Source of the DNA: Buxus sempervirens
Taxonomy: Eukaryota > Streptophyta > Magnoliopsida > Buxales > Buxaceae
Length of the DNA stretch: 64,000 bases
Assembly (NCBI GenBank): GCA_947561395.2
Contig: OX387193.1
Span: 35,476,255 to 35,540,254 of the forward strand
Direction of reading: 5' to 3'
Shown: piece by piece, positions 45,475 through 55,748 of the stretch
Position numbering within the stretch: the stretch's first letter is position 1
How the letters are laid out: each line of letters starts with the position of its first letter
The notes under the pieces: generated by a model
Database searches by the model: none
What the model saw: only the letters and a program-made list of their open reading frames with translations
What the model was told of the DNA's origin: nothing
Made by a program: the position numbers and the translations under genes

Positions 45475-48345
45475 CTACGCAGGTCCACCCCTACGGCCAC
45501 GGCCTCGTCTTCTGCCTCGACCACGGCCTAAAGATTGCTTGCGCTCAAAGACATGCCGCACAATGTTGCGGGCTGTGCTACGAGTCATCCTGCTCAAAAC
45601 AGACTGAATATCATGCCACATATATAAAGGCACAAGGCCAGCAGTGGGATGATCAGGAGGAACGTACCCTAAAGTATCTACATATCCCGTAGACTCGGGA
45701 TCAGAATCAGTACGGGAAGAATCAGCTGAAGTATCAACAGCAGCATGCGTCTCCTCGGCATCCTCCATAGCAGGACCAGCAAAATCAGAGGTCCCAGGTA
45801 CATCAGCATCAGGACCAGGCTCTACAGGATCAGCTGTAGACTCCTCCATCACCACAGCCTCCACGGTAGGCTCAACCACAGCAGCGTCCATAGCCGAATC
45901 CATATCTACATCAGCAGATGCATCAGGAGCAGTCTCAGCTACTGGGGCTGACTTTGGCACATCCTCAGCAGCAGGTACAATATCAGCCTCGACCTCGGGC
46001 TCTGCTGCAGGAACCTCTACTGGACTGGGAGATGTCACGAACTCCACCCGTGCCACAGAAAATACCTCATCCCGAAAATGCATGGGCACGGGTGAAGCAG
46101 GTGAAGAAGGGCCGGCTGTGTCCTCCTGAAACTAAGAGAGCGAATTTCAGTCAGAACAAGACAAACAAATGCAAGAGCAGGAATAGAAATAATAGAAGAA
46201 ATTAACCTGAGTATAAGATGGACCCGCCTGGTCCTGGGCATCAGAGGGACCCTCCTGGCTTTGTGCTCTGGCTAGCTGCCCCCGGAGGTCTGAAATAGTA
46301 ATATAGAGGGCATCCCGCTCGGCAATCGCAGCATCTCGCTGGCGCTCTAGATCAGCATATCGAGACCGGATCTCTGCCAACTGAGCCTCCTGAAATAGAA
46401 AAGAAAGGGTCAGAAAATGTCAAGAACAAATGAAAATAGAAAGGTGAAAAGGAAGAAGGCATACCGTGGTGTCATAGGCCCTAATCACTACCCCTCCAAT
46501 CTCAGTGACTCCGCCACGGACAGGCATAGGTGGCATGAGGCACCCAACTGAAGCTCGCCTGAACCAAGCATCATAGTCACCCTCCTCTAATAAAGTCTCT
46601 GCCTCAGTCCAATCTAGGAACTGGGCAGGATCAACAGGCATATGAGGGTAGGAAGGAGTAGTATCTGGCGGGATGGTAGGAATCCGTGGCTCTCCCACAT
46701 GCTGAAAGAAGAAGCGCTCGCCGCAGTACCAAATGCTGCCCAGCTGACCAATAAAGAACTAGTATCTCTGTCGTCTTTGGTCAGGGACAAATGCATCATC
46801 TCTGGCTGCCTGTAGGGCCAGCACCTCATGAATGTCCTCCATCCTAGGGACAAATAGCTGAAAAACAGAACAGGACATCAGATAGGTGATTCAGGAAGAA
46901 AGGAAAAGAAGAAAGTAGAGAAATTAAAGAAGATTACCTCAGACCGGTACAACCTGTCCAAGTGGGCCCGGGCGGACCTGGGACGACTCTTTTCAGAGTC
47001 GTGCTCTACATGACACCATCTACGTGCCATGGGATATGTCTCCTCGGACATCGTAGAGGTAGGACGGAAATAGGGTATATAAACCCTAGCAAAAAACTGC
47101 AAAAAAGAAGAAGAGAGTTAGATGAATAGAAAAGGAGAGATAGGAAAAAGAGAAAGAGAAAGAAAGAGAAGAGAAATAGACATTTCACCTGCAGAAAAGG
47201 CCAGAAAAATCTGCACCCAACTCCAGCCCCTCTGGAAGTAGAGAGGCCGCTCACTGATCGGCAAAGGCCGGCCAAAATAGTACCAAAAATGAGCGGGCCC
47301 CATGCATACCTCCTCGCTCGCTGAAGATCTCCCAGTAAGCTCAGGAACTGAGGACTGACTGAGGTCGTGTCCTCTGGGAAGAAGCAGGATCCCATCATAT
47401 ACAGAAAACGAAACCGGAAGGCGAATGGGAAAACATGATCACCGGCAGCAAGCTGGCCAAACTGCCTCCTCCTGAAAGTCTCTCTCAACCATGTCAGAGA
47501 CAATCTCGCTCTCCCCCGATCCCATACCTCAGGAGGTAGCACGATATATCCAAGATAAGCTGCAACCTCATCAGCCTCTGGCATCGCCATCTCAGGAATA
47601 ACATCACCGATCATCCTAATCCCGGTGATGAGCGTGAAATCAGAAGGCCGGATCCCAATCTCAATATCTGGGAAGTGGAAGCTCAAAGTCTCCGGGAAGA
47701 ATCTCTCGAGCAATGCAGCAATGAGGGCTCGATCCAAGCGAACGTCCGGGATGGTAATAAACATGCCAAATCCATATAAGCCTAACTCTCGACGGTAGGC
47801 TGAACTGCAGGCTCCCAAGAATCTAATAAAACTGGCCCAGCTCCTTCTATAGTGGGACATAGCAAACTCCAAAGGGATATCCGCCCTAATACACGCTGAG
47901 GGATGAGTCCTCAAGCCATGCAAAAGATCGGTATCCCTAATCTGGGCAGCCACCTCCTCAGGGATCTCAACCCTGGTCCTGGCCTCATCTCTGCCACGGC
48001 CCCCTCTGCGGCATCCTCTATGGCCCTCATCGTGGCCTCCATCTCTGCCTCCAGCTCGACGCCCTCTACAGCTCCTATCTCTGCCAGAAGCCTCAACAGC
48101 CGGCTAAAAGAAAAAAATTGAAGAATCAGGAGGATGTATTTTGGGAAAGGATATGAAATTTCATAAAGGTTAGAGTATACCTCTGGGGTCGCCTCACGCG
48201 AATCCCCAGAAGGAAGATCAGGGACATCAGAATCCGAATCCCTCTCGGCCCTCGAAGGCGAGGCCACATCAGTAGGATCTCGCCTAACCCTCGAAGAGGA
48301 AGGCTCATCTGCAGGATCCCTAGAAGCTGATCGAAGGCAGGCCAT
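45475..48345 (-). pseudogene. Antisense gene B: six-exon plant-mobile-domain-like gene
   Basis: Exons 48345-48181, 48103-47189, 47096-46938, 46857-46465, 46389-46207 and 46125-45475. Every junction is GT-AG, every intron short (65-92 bp, except 80-87 typical) and phase 0, giving 822 codons ending at TAG... stop 45475. Exon 2 opens with an Arg/Gly-rich stretch (RGRRAGGRDGGHDEGHRG), then a globular region with FPDIEIGIRPSDFTLITGIR and YAWGPLIFGTILAGLCR, resembling the plant mobile domain found in MULEs and Tat elements (recalled). Exon 5 is a short coiled coil (YADLERQRDAAIAERDALY). Exon 6 is acidic, Ala/Pro-rich, and ends in RGRGRRRGRGRRGG, an RNA- or DNA-binding type tail. One TAG at 46761-46759 (exon 4, codon 446) breaks it. 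Preservation of all splice sites argues for recent function. Confidence 0.75.
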
Positions 48346-50061
48346 CTACGGTTCAAATCAGGGAGATGTTAATTATTTCTTGTTAAAATCTTGATTGTTT
48401 GATTTTCATTTTAATCAAGTTTACATGAAAAAGAAAATGAGAAAAATGATTTAGAAATTCTTGACTAAGTCAGGAATTGATCAAAGAAAAATATCTTTTT
48501 GATTTCAAGAAATTTTTAGGAAATTCAACCATCTTGTAGTGGCTTATTTAGTTGCTTATGTTTAACCATATCTTTTGTTTGGTTTCAGGACAATCAAGTC
48601 AGGAACGAGAGTCTAAGCCTATTGTGGTAATAAGGAGAATACCTAACAAATCTGGGTTTGTTCAAAGAATCAGTTCATACCAGGCTATACAAGTGTTCAA
48701 CTTAAGCTAAGGTGCAGACAGCATGCTAAGAGAAATTGAGTCACTCAAGAACAAATCAAAACAGGCAAAGCATGGTTCATGCACATTTTCAGAATAAAAC
48801 TGGCAGAAGCAAAGGTCAAAATAATGCGAGCAATGAGCAAATGTGCAAAACAAGCAGAAGAAGTGCAAGCATGATTTAGTAACTCAATGAAGGCAGAAAA
48901 TTTTCTAAATAGTAGTATGGTTCGGATTACTACTTGAGTGTGGAAATAGAAGTCCAAATAAGAGACAAGCAAAACAACAAGGAATTGCAGAACAAAGATG
49001 ATTTCAGCCACTTAAAAAGTAAGTTCGTAAAGTCACAGAAATGGCAAGCAAAACAGGAAACATGGAATATCCTATGCATTGAGCAATTTAGTTCTTAAAA
49101 ATCAGAATTGGCAGCTCAATGAAATTGCAATGCAGTTAGGGATTTCTACCATTCAAGAATTAACTTAGTAATCATTCAATCATGAAAAATGAAAGCTACT
49201 GTTCGGCATACCTGTGTGGGTCGAATGAGAAATCTGAAAAATGGAAATGGAAGCTCCGAACTCACTCACAGGAGATGTTTGAGTAATGCTTGGAGTGAAA
49301 GGAAGCAATCTCAGCAAGGCCACTGTCGCAAGATCAAGCCAATGGTCGTCAAACACACCACTGTTCTAACAAGAGCATCCAAGGCCGAATGAGCAAGCCG
49401 TTGTCGCCGGAAATTTGAGTCGCCGAAGATGGTCACCGGAGAAGATAGGAGTTGCCGGAGAAGAATAGTAATCGCCGGAAAATGAGGAGCTCGTCGGAGA
49501 TGAAGTCGGACTGTTGGAGAAGAAGAATCAAAGACCGGAGAGAAGAGTACGGGCGCAAGAGAAGTTAGGGCAAAGTGCGGACAGAAATGAAGAACTGTTC
49601 GCGGCCGCGATTAAGAAGAAGGTCAAAATCCGTAACATCAATACGGGCATCAGATGCCCGTGAAAGCACTACGGTCCCGTTCGCCCGTGAACAACATACG
49701 GGCAACATATGTCCGTGATATAAATACGGGCGAAGCCAAAAATAGCATATTTTTATTATTTTCTCACAATTTTCAAGAGATTAATGTTTGTATTAGTAGT
49801 AAGTTGCAAGGATTGCCACCTTACCCACTTTTGTCTAAAAATTTTGTCTCAAATCTCACTTCATAGCCCACAAGTGCTCAGTGAGAGGAGAGAGGAGGAT
49901 TTGGCCCTTAAGCTGAGGGTTTCTTAGCAAATCTTCCACAATCAATTCTTTTCAAAAATCATCCATTTAATCCTTGCAAAGTGCAATTGATTAGACAAAA
50001 ATCTCAGAAAGTGCAATTGGTGGGTCTTTTTGCTCTCTGCTTGTAATTGGTTCCAATTACC
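48346..50061 (-). promoter_or_regulatory. Upstream region and possible 5'-UTR intron of antisense gene B
   Basis: Minus-strand CACACAG|GTATGCC (donor 49211) and CCGTAG|ATG (acceptor before 48345) could bound a leader intron of 866 bp. 49390-49600 read on the minus strand is TCTCCGGC/CTTCTTCTCC-rich, like many plant 5' UTRs, so transcription may start near 49600. The palindrome cluster 49630-49736 lies just upstream. No protein-coding frame is evident. The arrangement is inferred from sequence style, not from expression. Confidence 0.4.
49630..49736. repeat. ACGGGC/GCCCGT palindrome cluster upstream of antisense gene B
   Basis: The best unit, 49643-49661, has perfect 9-bp arms (ACGGGCATC / GATGCCCGT) around one base. 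Others: ACTACGGTCCCGTTCGCCCGT, ATACGGGCAACATATGTCCGT and an ATACGGGCG half-unit. It is the fourth site of this motif in the element. Confidence 0.85.
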
Positions 50062-50078
50062 AGCAAAGAGGGGGCAGC
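50062..50078 (+). other. Polypurine tract
   Basis: CAAAGAGGGGGCAGC ends one to two bases before the 3' LTR TG, the expected place for plus-strand priming. Confidence 0.85.
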
Positions 50079-51895
50079 TGTAGACACCCCAAATTGCACT
50101 ACAAAATGAGAAAATAATAAAAACATGTAATTAGAGCTTAAAACAGGTCAAAAATGCATAAAAATTGAATAAATAGGCTTTGCCCGTATTTCATTCACGG
50201 GCTGGTCGCGCCCGAGATCTTTCTACGGTCAGGCACGCCCGTGGAAACTATACGGTCACCGTTGGACCATAGTGCATATACGGTCACTAAAGACACGTGC
50301 GAGTTTTGTCCTTCTCTCGATTTCCGAGCTTTATCTTTAGTCCAATATATCTTTAAATGAGCGAATTACGTATTTTATTCGCTGAAGCCACCTTGGTTGG
50401 CTATGGATGGGCATTATCTCCAATTTTCACTCTATCCTGAGGATCAGGATATATCCTTCTGGACCAGCCTTGCCCCTGGGTGTGTCTATAAATAGAGGCT
50501 CTCTCCTCTAGCTAAGGGCCACGAAATTTTAAGTTCAAGGAAGTCTAAGAAGCTCCAAGAGAAGAGAAAGAACTCCTGCTGCATGCCTGCTCAATCCAGG
50601 TAAGTCCCCTATCCCTTTTTATTTTTTGTCTTCAATTCTAGAAGTAATAGGATCATCTCTATTGCTGTAGAATAAGGCCATCTGTTATATTTGTATCCCT
50701 AAACTTGTCTCTAAGTACCTCAAGAGTCTCTCTAGCCGTAAAACGTGAAGAGAGAACTAGGGGAAAGGGGAACAGGTGGATCCCTAGAATAGAACCCCAT
50801 ATCTATTTTTTTCTTTTTTTTTCATAGAATAAGGACTGTGATTGTGTTTGTATACCCAAACCTATCTCTAAGTACCTCAAGAGTCTCTCTAACCGTAAAA
50901 CGTAAAGAGAGAACTAGGGGAAAAGAGAACAGGTGGATCCGTAGGGTAGACCCCCATGTGCTCTAATCTGTGAGATGTGGCTGTTTTGAATATCTTGATC
51001 ATGTTTTAATGCTTTTTATGATATATCTGAATGAATTACATGAATCTATGATGTTTATAGCATGAGATCCCCACTTTTTGCTAAAATTTGGATTTTTGCC
51101 ACTTTTGCACCTACAGCACTGCTTTCGTGATTTTTGTGATTTTAGGCTAAGATCTTGGATTTATCATGATCAATATGGTAGATCTGGATCCAGAAGCTTG
51201 AAAGTAAATTCTAGGGTTTCATGAAATTGTTTTTAAATTGTTTTTCATTATTGAGAGAAGACCCTACGGTCTCAGTTCTCCCCTTTTGGTGTTCTTCATC
51301 AACGTGGGTATTTTTGGTTTTTATTTTCTGATTTAATGTGAAATTCGGGCTTTATCTATGTCCTGGACTATTCAAGTTCAATTTTGAAATATTTTATAAA
51401 AATCATATTTTTCTAGATTTCTAGAATTTAGCTTGAAGCCAGATTTTTGGATTTTTCACTTTAAATTGATTTTATTTGATTTTATCTCAATTTTATTTTG
51501 ATCATGAAACCCTAGGAATGGTATGATCATGTTTGATAGTTCTGGATCAATCAAACTATTCATATGAAAAAACCATATATTTTTGCCTTTTTTGTGATTT
51601 TGTGTGATTTTTATAGCAAGCTTTTTCCTTTATTTTAAACATGAACAATACCTGGCAACCACCTTGTGTGGATGAATAGGGGTGCCTAACACCTTCCCCT
51701 GTTCATAACTTAATCCCCTTACCCATCTCTGGTTGTTTTTTTTAGGAGGGATATTTTGCCCTAAAATTTGCCTTTTGTGCTTATTTAATATTTTTGTGTC
51801 CATGCACACCTAAATTGAATGGTGGCGACTCTTTGTTTTATATAATCCCGTGTGATGATTAGGAAATCATTAAATTGATTTTTCTATGTCTCACA
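50079..51895 (+). repeat. 3' LTR of the Tat/Ogre-like element
   Basis: 1817 bp, TGTAGACACCCC to GTCTCACA, matching 30658-32473 at about 99%. Most differences are C/T or G/A transitions, as expected of methylated DNA. TATA box 50487-50494; the same 156-bp duplication is present. Confidence 0.95.
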
Positions 51896-52009
51896 CCTTG
51901 GTATTTTCTGCAGTCGCCTACGCAACTGTAGTCAGTTCCCAGTAGGCGTCCCAATGAGTTGTAAATTCCGGTAAGTCTAATTCTCTGTAATTCTGAATTC
52001 AAACCCTTT

Positions 52010-53195
52010 TGAAAGAGTAGAGGACTACTCTATAGGTCCACGATCTACAACAATTCAGAATTTAACAATGCGGAAACATACACACAGAGAATTATACGAG
52101 GAAACCTGAATCCAGATCCAGGAAAAACCTCGAGTCTATATGAGGGGACTAACCCTTCGAATTTCCACTATTGAATGAAAAGACAATTACAAAGGAGCAC
52201 ATACTTAACCTTTACAATTGAACTCACTCAACAACAATCCACAGCTCGAATCCACGAACTGCAACACAGCTTGAATCCACAAGCTGCAAACCACGATCAA
52301 TCCAGATCGCAAACAATCACTCAACAGTGATCCACAGTTCGAGTCCACGAACTGCAACACAGCTTGAATCCACAAGCTGCAGAACACGATCAATCCAGAT
52401 CGCAACAATCACCTCAGAATCCACTGAGACGATCCAATGCAGTAGGAATCCACCTATGCATCCAACAAAGCCGATCACCAATCCAGGCGATCACACGATC
52501 AGGTGAAGTTCCGAATTGAAGAAGAATCCTCAACCTTCAATTCCAGGCGATCTATCTCAGATCTCCCCCTCACTCGATCACCGACTCTTTAAAGAATAAT
52601 TGATCGAATCTTGAACACCTCAAGATCCGAAATCAAATTGATCTAAAGAAAAAAGTCCTTTCTAAAAATTACAACACGTCTATTTAAAGGAGAGAACTCA
52701 GATCGCGTCGAGCGCTGGTGGCGTCGTGGTGCGATCGGGGTAGACGGCTGGAAGCGAACTCAAGTCCCGCTCAGAACAGGTTGAATCAGTTAAGGGCGCG
52801 CTGCCAGCGAGCTGCTAGCGGGAGAGAATGCGGCATGTGCACAGCTGATCATATAATCTTCAATCTCGCTCTGCGCTACCAACGGCATGTCGGCGTCGCC
52901 TTACGACGCTAGTGCACGTGCCTTATTTTCAAAGCACTGATTCACTTATGCGCTGCCAGCGGAGTGGCAGCGGCATTGATCTTCGCAAGTGCCTTTACAA
53001 GAAATGCTCTATTTAGAAAATCTTTCATTTCCTTGAGCTACCAGCGGCGTGGTAGCTGTGTGGCAGCATCGTCTTCTTCTTCTTTACTCAATTCACTGAA
53101 TTTTCATTATTTAATCTGCACATCTTGAAGATTTATTAGAAGACATAATTTGTCAAACATTTGCCATAAAAGGAGTGTGAGTTTTCACACTTACA
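52010..53195 (-). mobile_element. Solo LTR, 1.2 kb family, copy 1 (TSD CCTTT)
   Basis: The minus strand starts TGTAAGTGTGAAAACTCACA and ends CTACTCTTTCA. CCTTT flanks it at 52005-52009 and 53196-53200. It is inserted in LTR 23202-54452. A minus-strand TTTAAATA at 52681-52688 has a palindrome cluster (52695-53060) directly upstream. 52220-52400 holds a tandem near-duplication (CACAGCTTGAATCCACAAGC and CACGATCAATCCAGATCGCA units). Copy 2 is 54594-55748. Confidence 0.9.
52695..53060. repeat. Promoter palindrome cluster (GCTGCCA...TGGCAGC and GCTACCA...TGGTAGC)
   Basis: 52952-52971 has arms GCTGCCA / TGGCAGC. 53037-53056 has arms GCTACCA / TGGTAGC. Both have a 6-bp GCGG(A/C)G spacer. The two units differ by a compensated change (G-C to A-T) at the same arm position. 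More degraded units (GCGCTGGTGGCGTC, GCTGCCAGCGAGCTGCTAGC, GCTACCAACGGCATGTCGGC) fill the rest. Confidence 0.8.
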
Positions 53196-54593
53196 CCTTT
53201 AAACTAGGATTAACCATTCTCGAAATTGAAAATCTCTCTTCTAGACATATTAAAACATGATATAAGCATTGGTAAATTAATCTAACGCAAACAAGATGGA
53301 AATTCACAGAAAATTCTCCAATATACATTCGGTTGATTGCTCATCTCTTCAAACAGGACTTATGCATCAATCAAACCAACAATTCAATTGCAAAACAGTA
53401 AATCGTCAGTGCTACTTACATGTTATCACTTAAAATCCAACTCAGACAGCTATAAATCTGCCGATTAGAACTCTACAGTCGAAACTCCCTTCGACCTCCT
53501 GAAATTTGCATAGAAAATCTCTTAACCGACTGATCTAAATTCTCTGATTATTCCTTGACAAAACCTATCCGAAATTAAACTAAATTTATCACTCAATTAA
53601 CCCCACCTGATCTGTATGATGAACTGGACGAATTTCCTCACACTTGATTTAGGCGCTACTCCTTCAACGAACAGAATTCTCCTTCGATCCAATTCTCTTT
53701 AGATCTGAATTGTTTTGAAGCCTCTCATCTCCAAATCTGGTTCTTCTCCTCCTTCAGACAACTCCGATTCTACTCCACTATTGCTCAGGACTCTTCGGCG
53801 ACAATTTGGCCAAACAGATCTATTTATACCAGGTTCGTTGCTGCCAAACCCCTTTGAACCTCATGATCCGCCGCACGCTTGCCAACCAAACTTCCTACAC
53901 CATCAACCTTATTCAATTGAATTGATCAGGTGGTTGCCACCCTACCGAGCTATTTACACTAGCACCTTAAATATATTCATTTAATTCAATTATAATATAT
54001 ATTAAATTTCGAACTATAGTATAGCAACCACTTACCATAAATAACATCTCTCTTCAATTACTTCTGAAATTCCCAAAATACCCTTTCTTTTCATTCAACC
54101 GAACTCTTCAACTTAAAAACCGCAATTATTTATAGATTTAGACTTTGCTGCCAACATCCACTTTAAACAAATCCTGATTTGTTGTGTGCCCTGCCACACA
54201 ATTCTCCTACATATACATGCCCAATGATAAAAATTATTTAATACAATGCATTGATACTCTAAGTAGTTATATCTACTACACCCATAATATCAAATTAATC
54301 TACTTACCATAGTTAACAGATTCCCATCTGAAAATCCTGAAATTTCTCATTCCTCCCCTTTTATTCTCCTTTTTCCTGCAAAATTATATCTTTAAAATAA
54401 TTTTAATTACTAAAACCAGAATTTTAATTATATTAAAATTTGGGATTTTACAACGGGTGAGCGAAGAAGGAAGGGTTTTGAACGAGCATCCGTGCCTTTT
54501 CGTTGAACCTTCTCGTTCCGACGATGTAATAAGAGAGGGAGAGAGAGGGAAACAAATGGCAATGGCGTCCGACGCATGTTAGTTCTGACTACG
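53196..54593 (-). other. End of host LTR 23202-54452 and its right flank
   Basis: 53196-54452 is the 5' part (in minus orientation) of the interrupted LTR and has no gene. 54453-54593 is pre-insertion flank beginning with the ACGGG duplicate. It continues sequence seen left of 23202 and may be decayed coding DNA. Confidence 0.6.
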
Positions 54594-55748
54594 TGAAAGA
54601 GTAGGAGACTACTCTACAGGTCCTCGATCTACAACAATTTTGATCTTAACAATACGGAAACATACACACAAAATTTATACGAGGAAACCTGAATCCAGAT
54701 CCAGGAAAAACCTCGAGTCTATATGAGGCGACTAACCCTTAGAATCTCCACTATTAAATGAAAAGCAATTACAAAGGAAAACACACTTAACCTTTACAAT
54801 TGAACTCACTCAACAGCAATCCACAGCTCAAATCCACGAACTGTAACACAACTTGAATCCACAAGCTGCAATTCACGATCAATCCAGATCGTAACAATCA
54901 CCTCAGAGCCCACTGAGATAATCCAATGCAATAGGAATCCACCTATGCATCCATCAAGCTCAATCACCAATCCAGGAGATCATACGATCATGTGAAGTTC
55001 CGAAATGAAGAAGAATCCTCAAACTTCAATTCCAGGAGATCTCTCTCAGATCTCCCCCTCACTCGATCACCGACTCTCTAAAGATGAATTGATTGAATCT
55101 CGAACACCTCAAGATCCAAATCGAATTGATCAAAAGAAAAAGTACTTTCTAAAAAATACAGCTCGTCTATTTAAAGAAGAAAAACTCAGATCGCATCGAG
55201 CGCTGGTGGCGTCGCCTTGCGATCGGGGTAGACGGCTGGAAGCGAACTCAAGTCCCGCTCAAATCCAAATTGACCCAGTTAAGGGCACGCTGGCTGCTAG
55301 CGGGAGGGAACGCGGCATGTGCACAACTGATTTTTAGATTCTTCAATCTTGCTCTGCGCTACCAGCGGCGTGTCGGCGTCGTCTTACGACGCAGGTGCGC
55401 GTTCTTTATTTTCAAAGCACTGCATGACTCATGCGCTGTCAGCGGCGTATCAGCGTCGCCTTACGACGCAGGTGCGCGCTCTTTATTTTCAATGCGCTAT
55501 TTCACTTATGCGCTGCCAGCGGAGTGGTAGCGGCGTTGTTCCTCGCAAGTGCCTTTACGAAATATTCTTTATTTAGAAAACCTTACATTTCCTTGAGCTA
55601 CCAGCGAAGTGGTAGCTGTGTGGCAGCATCACCTTCCTCTTTACTAAATTCACAGAACTTACATTTTGATTCTGCACATCTTGAAGATTATTAGAAGATA
55701 TAATTTGTCAAACATTTGCCATATAAGGAGTGTGAGTTTTCACACTTA
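54594..55748 (-). mobile_element. Solo LTR, 1.2 kb family, copy 2 (TSD CTAC-G/A)
   Basis: Same termini as 52010-53195 and closely related throughout. Flanks CTACG (54589-54593) and CTACA (55749-55753) agree at four of five bases. Separate target duplications show that this and 52010-53195 are independent insertions, not the two LTRs of one element. TTTAAATA is at 55168-55175 and the palindrome region at 55190-55640. There GCTACCA...TGGTAGC is intact, but GCTGCCA now faces TGGTAGC. It lacks one of the tandem repeats of copy 1. Confidence 0.85.

Larger units (their letters stand above)
30658..51895 (+). mobile_element. Tat/Ogre-like Ty3/gypsy retrotransposon, 21.2 kb (TSD CCTTG)
   Basis: Complete structure: 5' LTR, PBS, long leader with tandem repeats, Gag-protease, RT with two RNase H domains, integrase, a 3' region with two antisense spliced genes, PPT, 3' LTR. 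CCTTG flanks it at 30653-30657 and 51896-51900. The second, archaeal-type RNase H, the absence of a chromodomain, the size and the antisense genes indicate the Tat lineage (Ogre/Retand group; lineage recalled). By eye the LTRs differ by about 17 substitutions and 2-3 indels in 1.8 kb, so insertion was recent. Coding lesions: a frameshift in an A8 run (38684-38691), three amber stops (41127, 44372, 46759) and a catalytic integrase substitution. It interrupts the leader block of LTR 23202-54452. Confidence 0.95.
23202..54452 (-). mobile_element. Solo LTR spread over 31 kb by four nested insertions (TSD ACGGG)
   Basis: The plus strand begins TGTAACGCCCC at 23202 and ends GGGATTTTACA at 54452. 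ACGGG flanks it at 23197-23201 and 54453-54457. Removing the insertions at 23367-26784, 27659-30266, 30658-51895 and 52010-53195 leaves about 2.8 kb, the usual size of these LTRs. Its second repeat block is 27080-27365. Its leader block (GCCTGGGCGACC units) is at 30590-30657, was hit by the Tat/Ogre-like element, and resumes at 51901-51960 as TCGCCTACGCAAC-like units. Its start resembles those of 18082-21627 and 27659-30266. Confidence 0.85.

Noticed and set aside
47118..47303. Alternative minus-strand frame MGPAHFWYYFGRPLP
   Set aside because: Overlaps exon 2 of antisense gene B, whose own frame continues the domain pattern (YAWGPLIFGTILAG) up to a clean splice donor.
52010..55748. 52010-53195 and 54594-55748 as the two LTRs of one element
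   Set aside because: Each has its own target duplication, and the sequence between them is the end of another LTR plus flank, without PBS or PPT.
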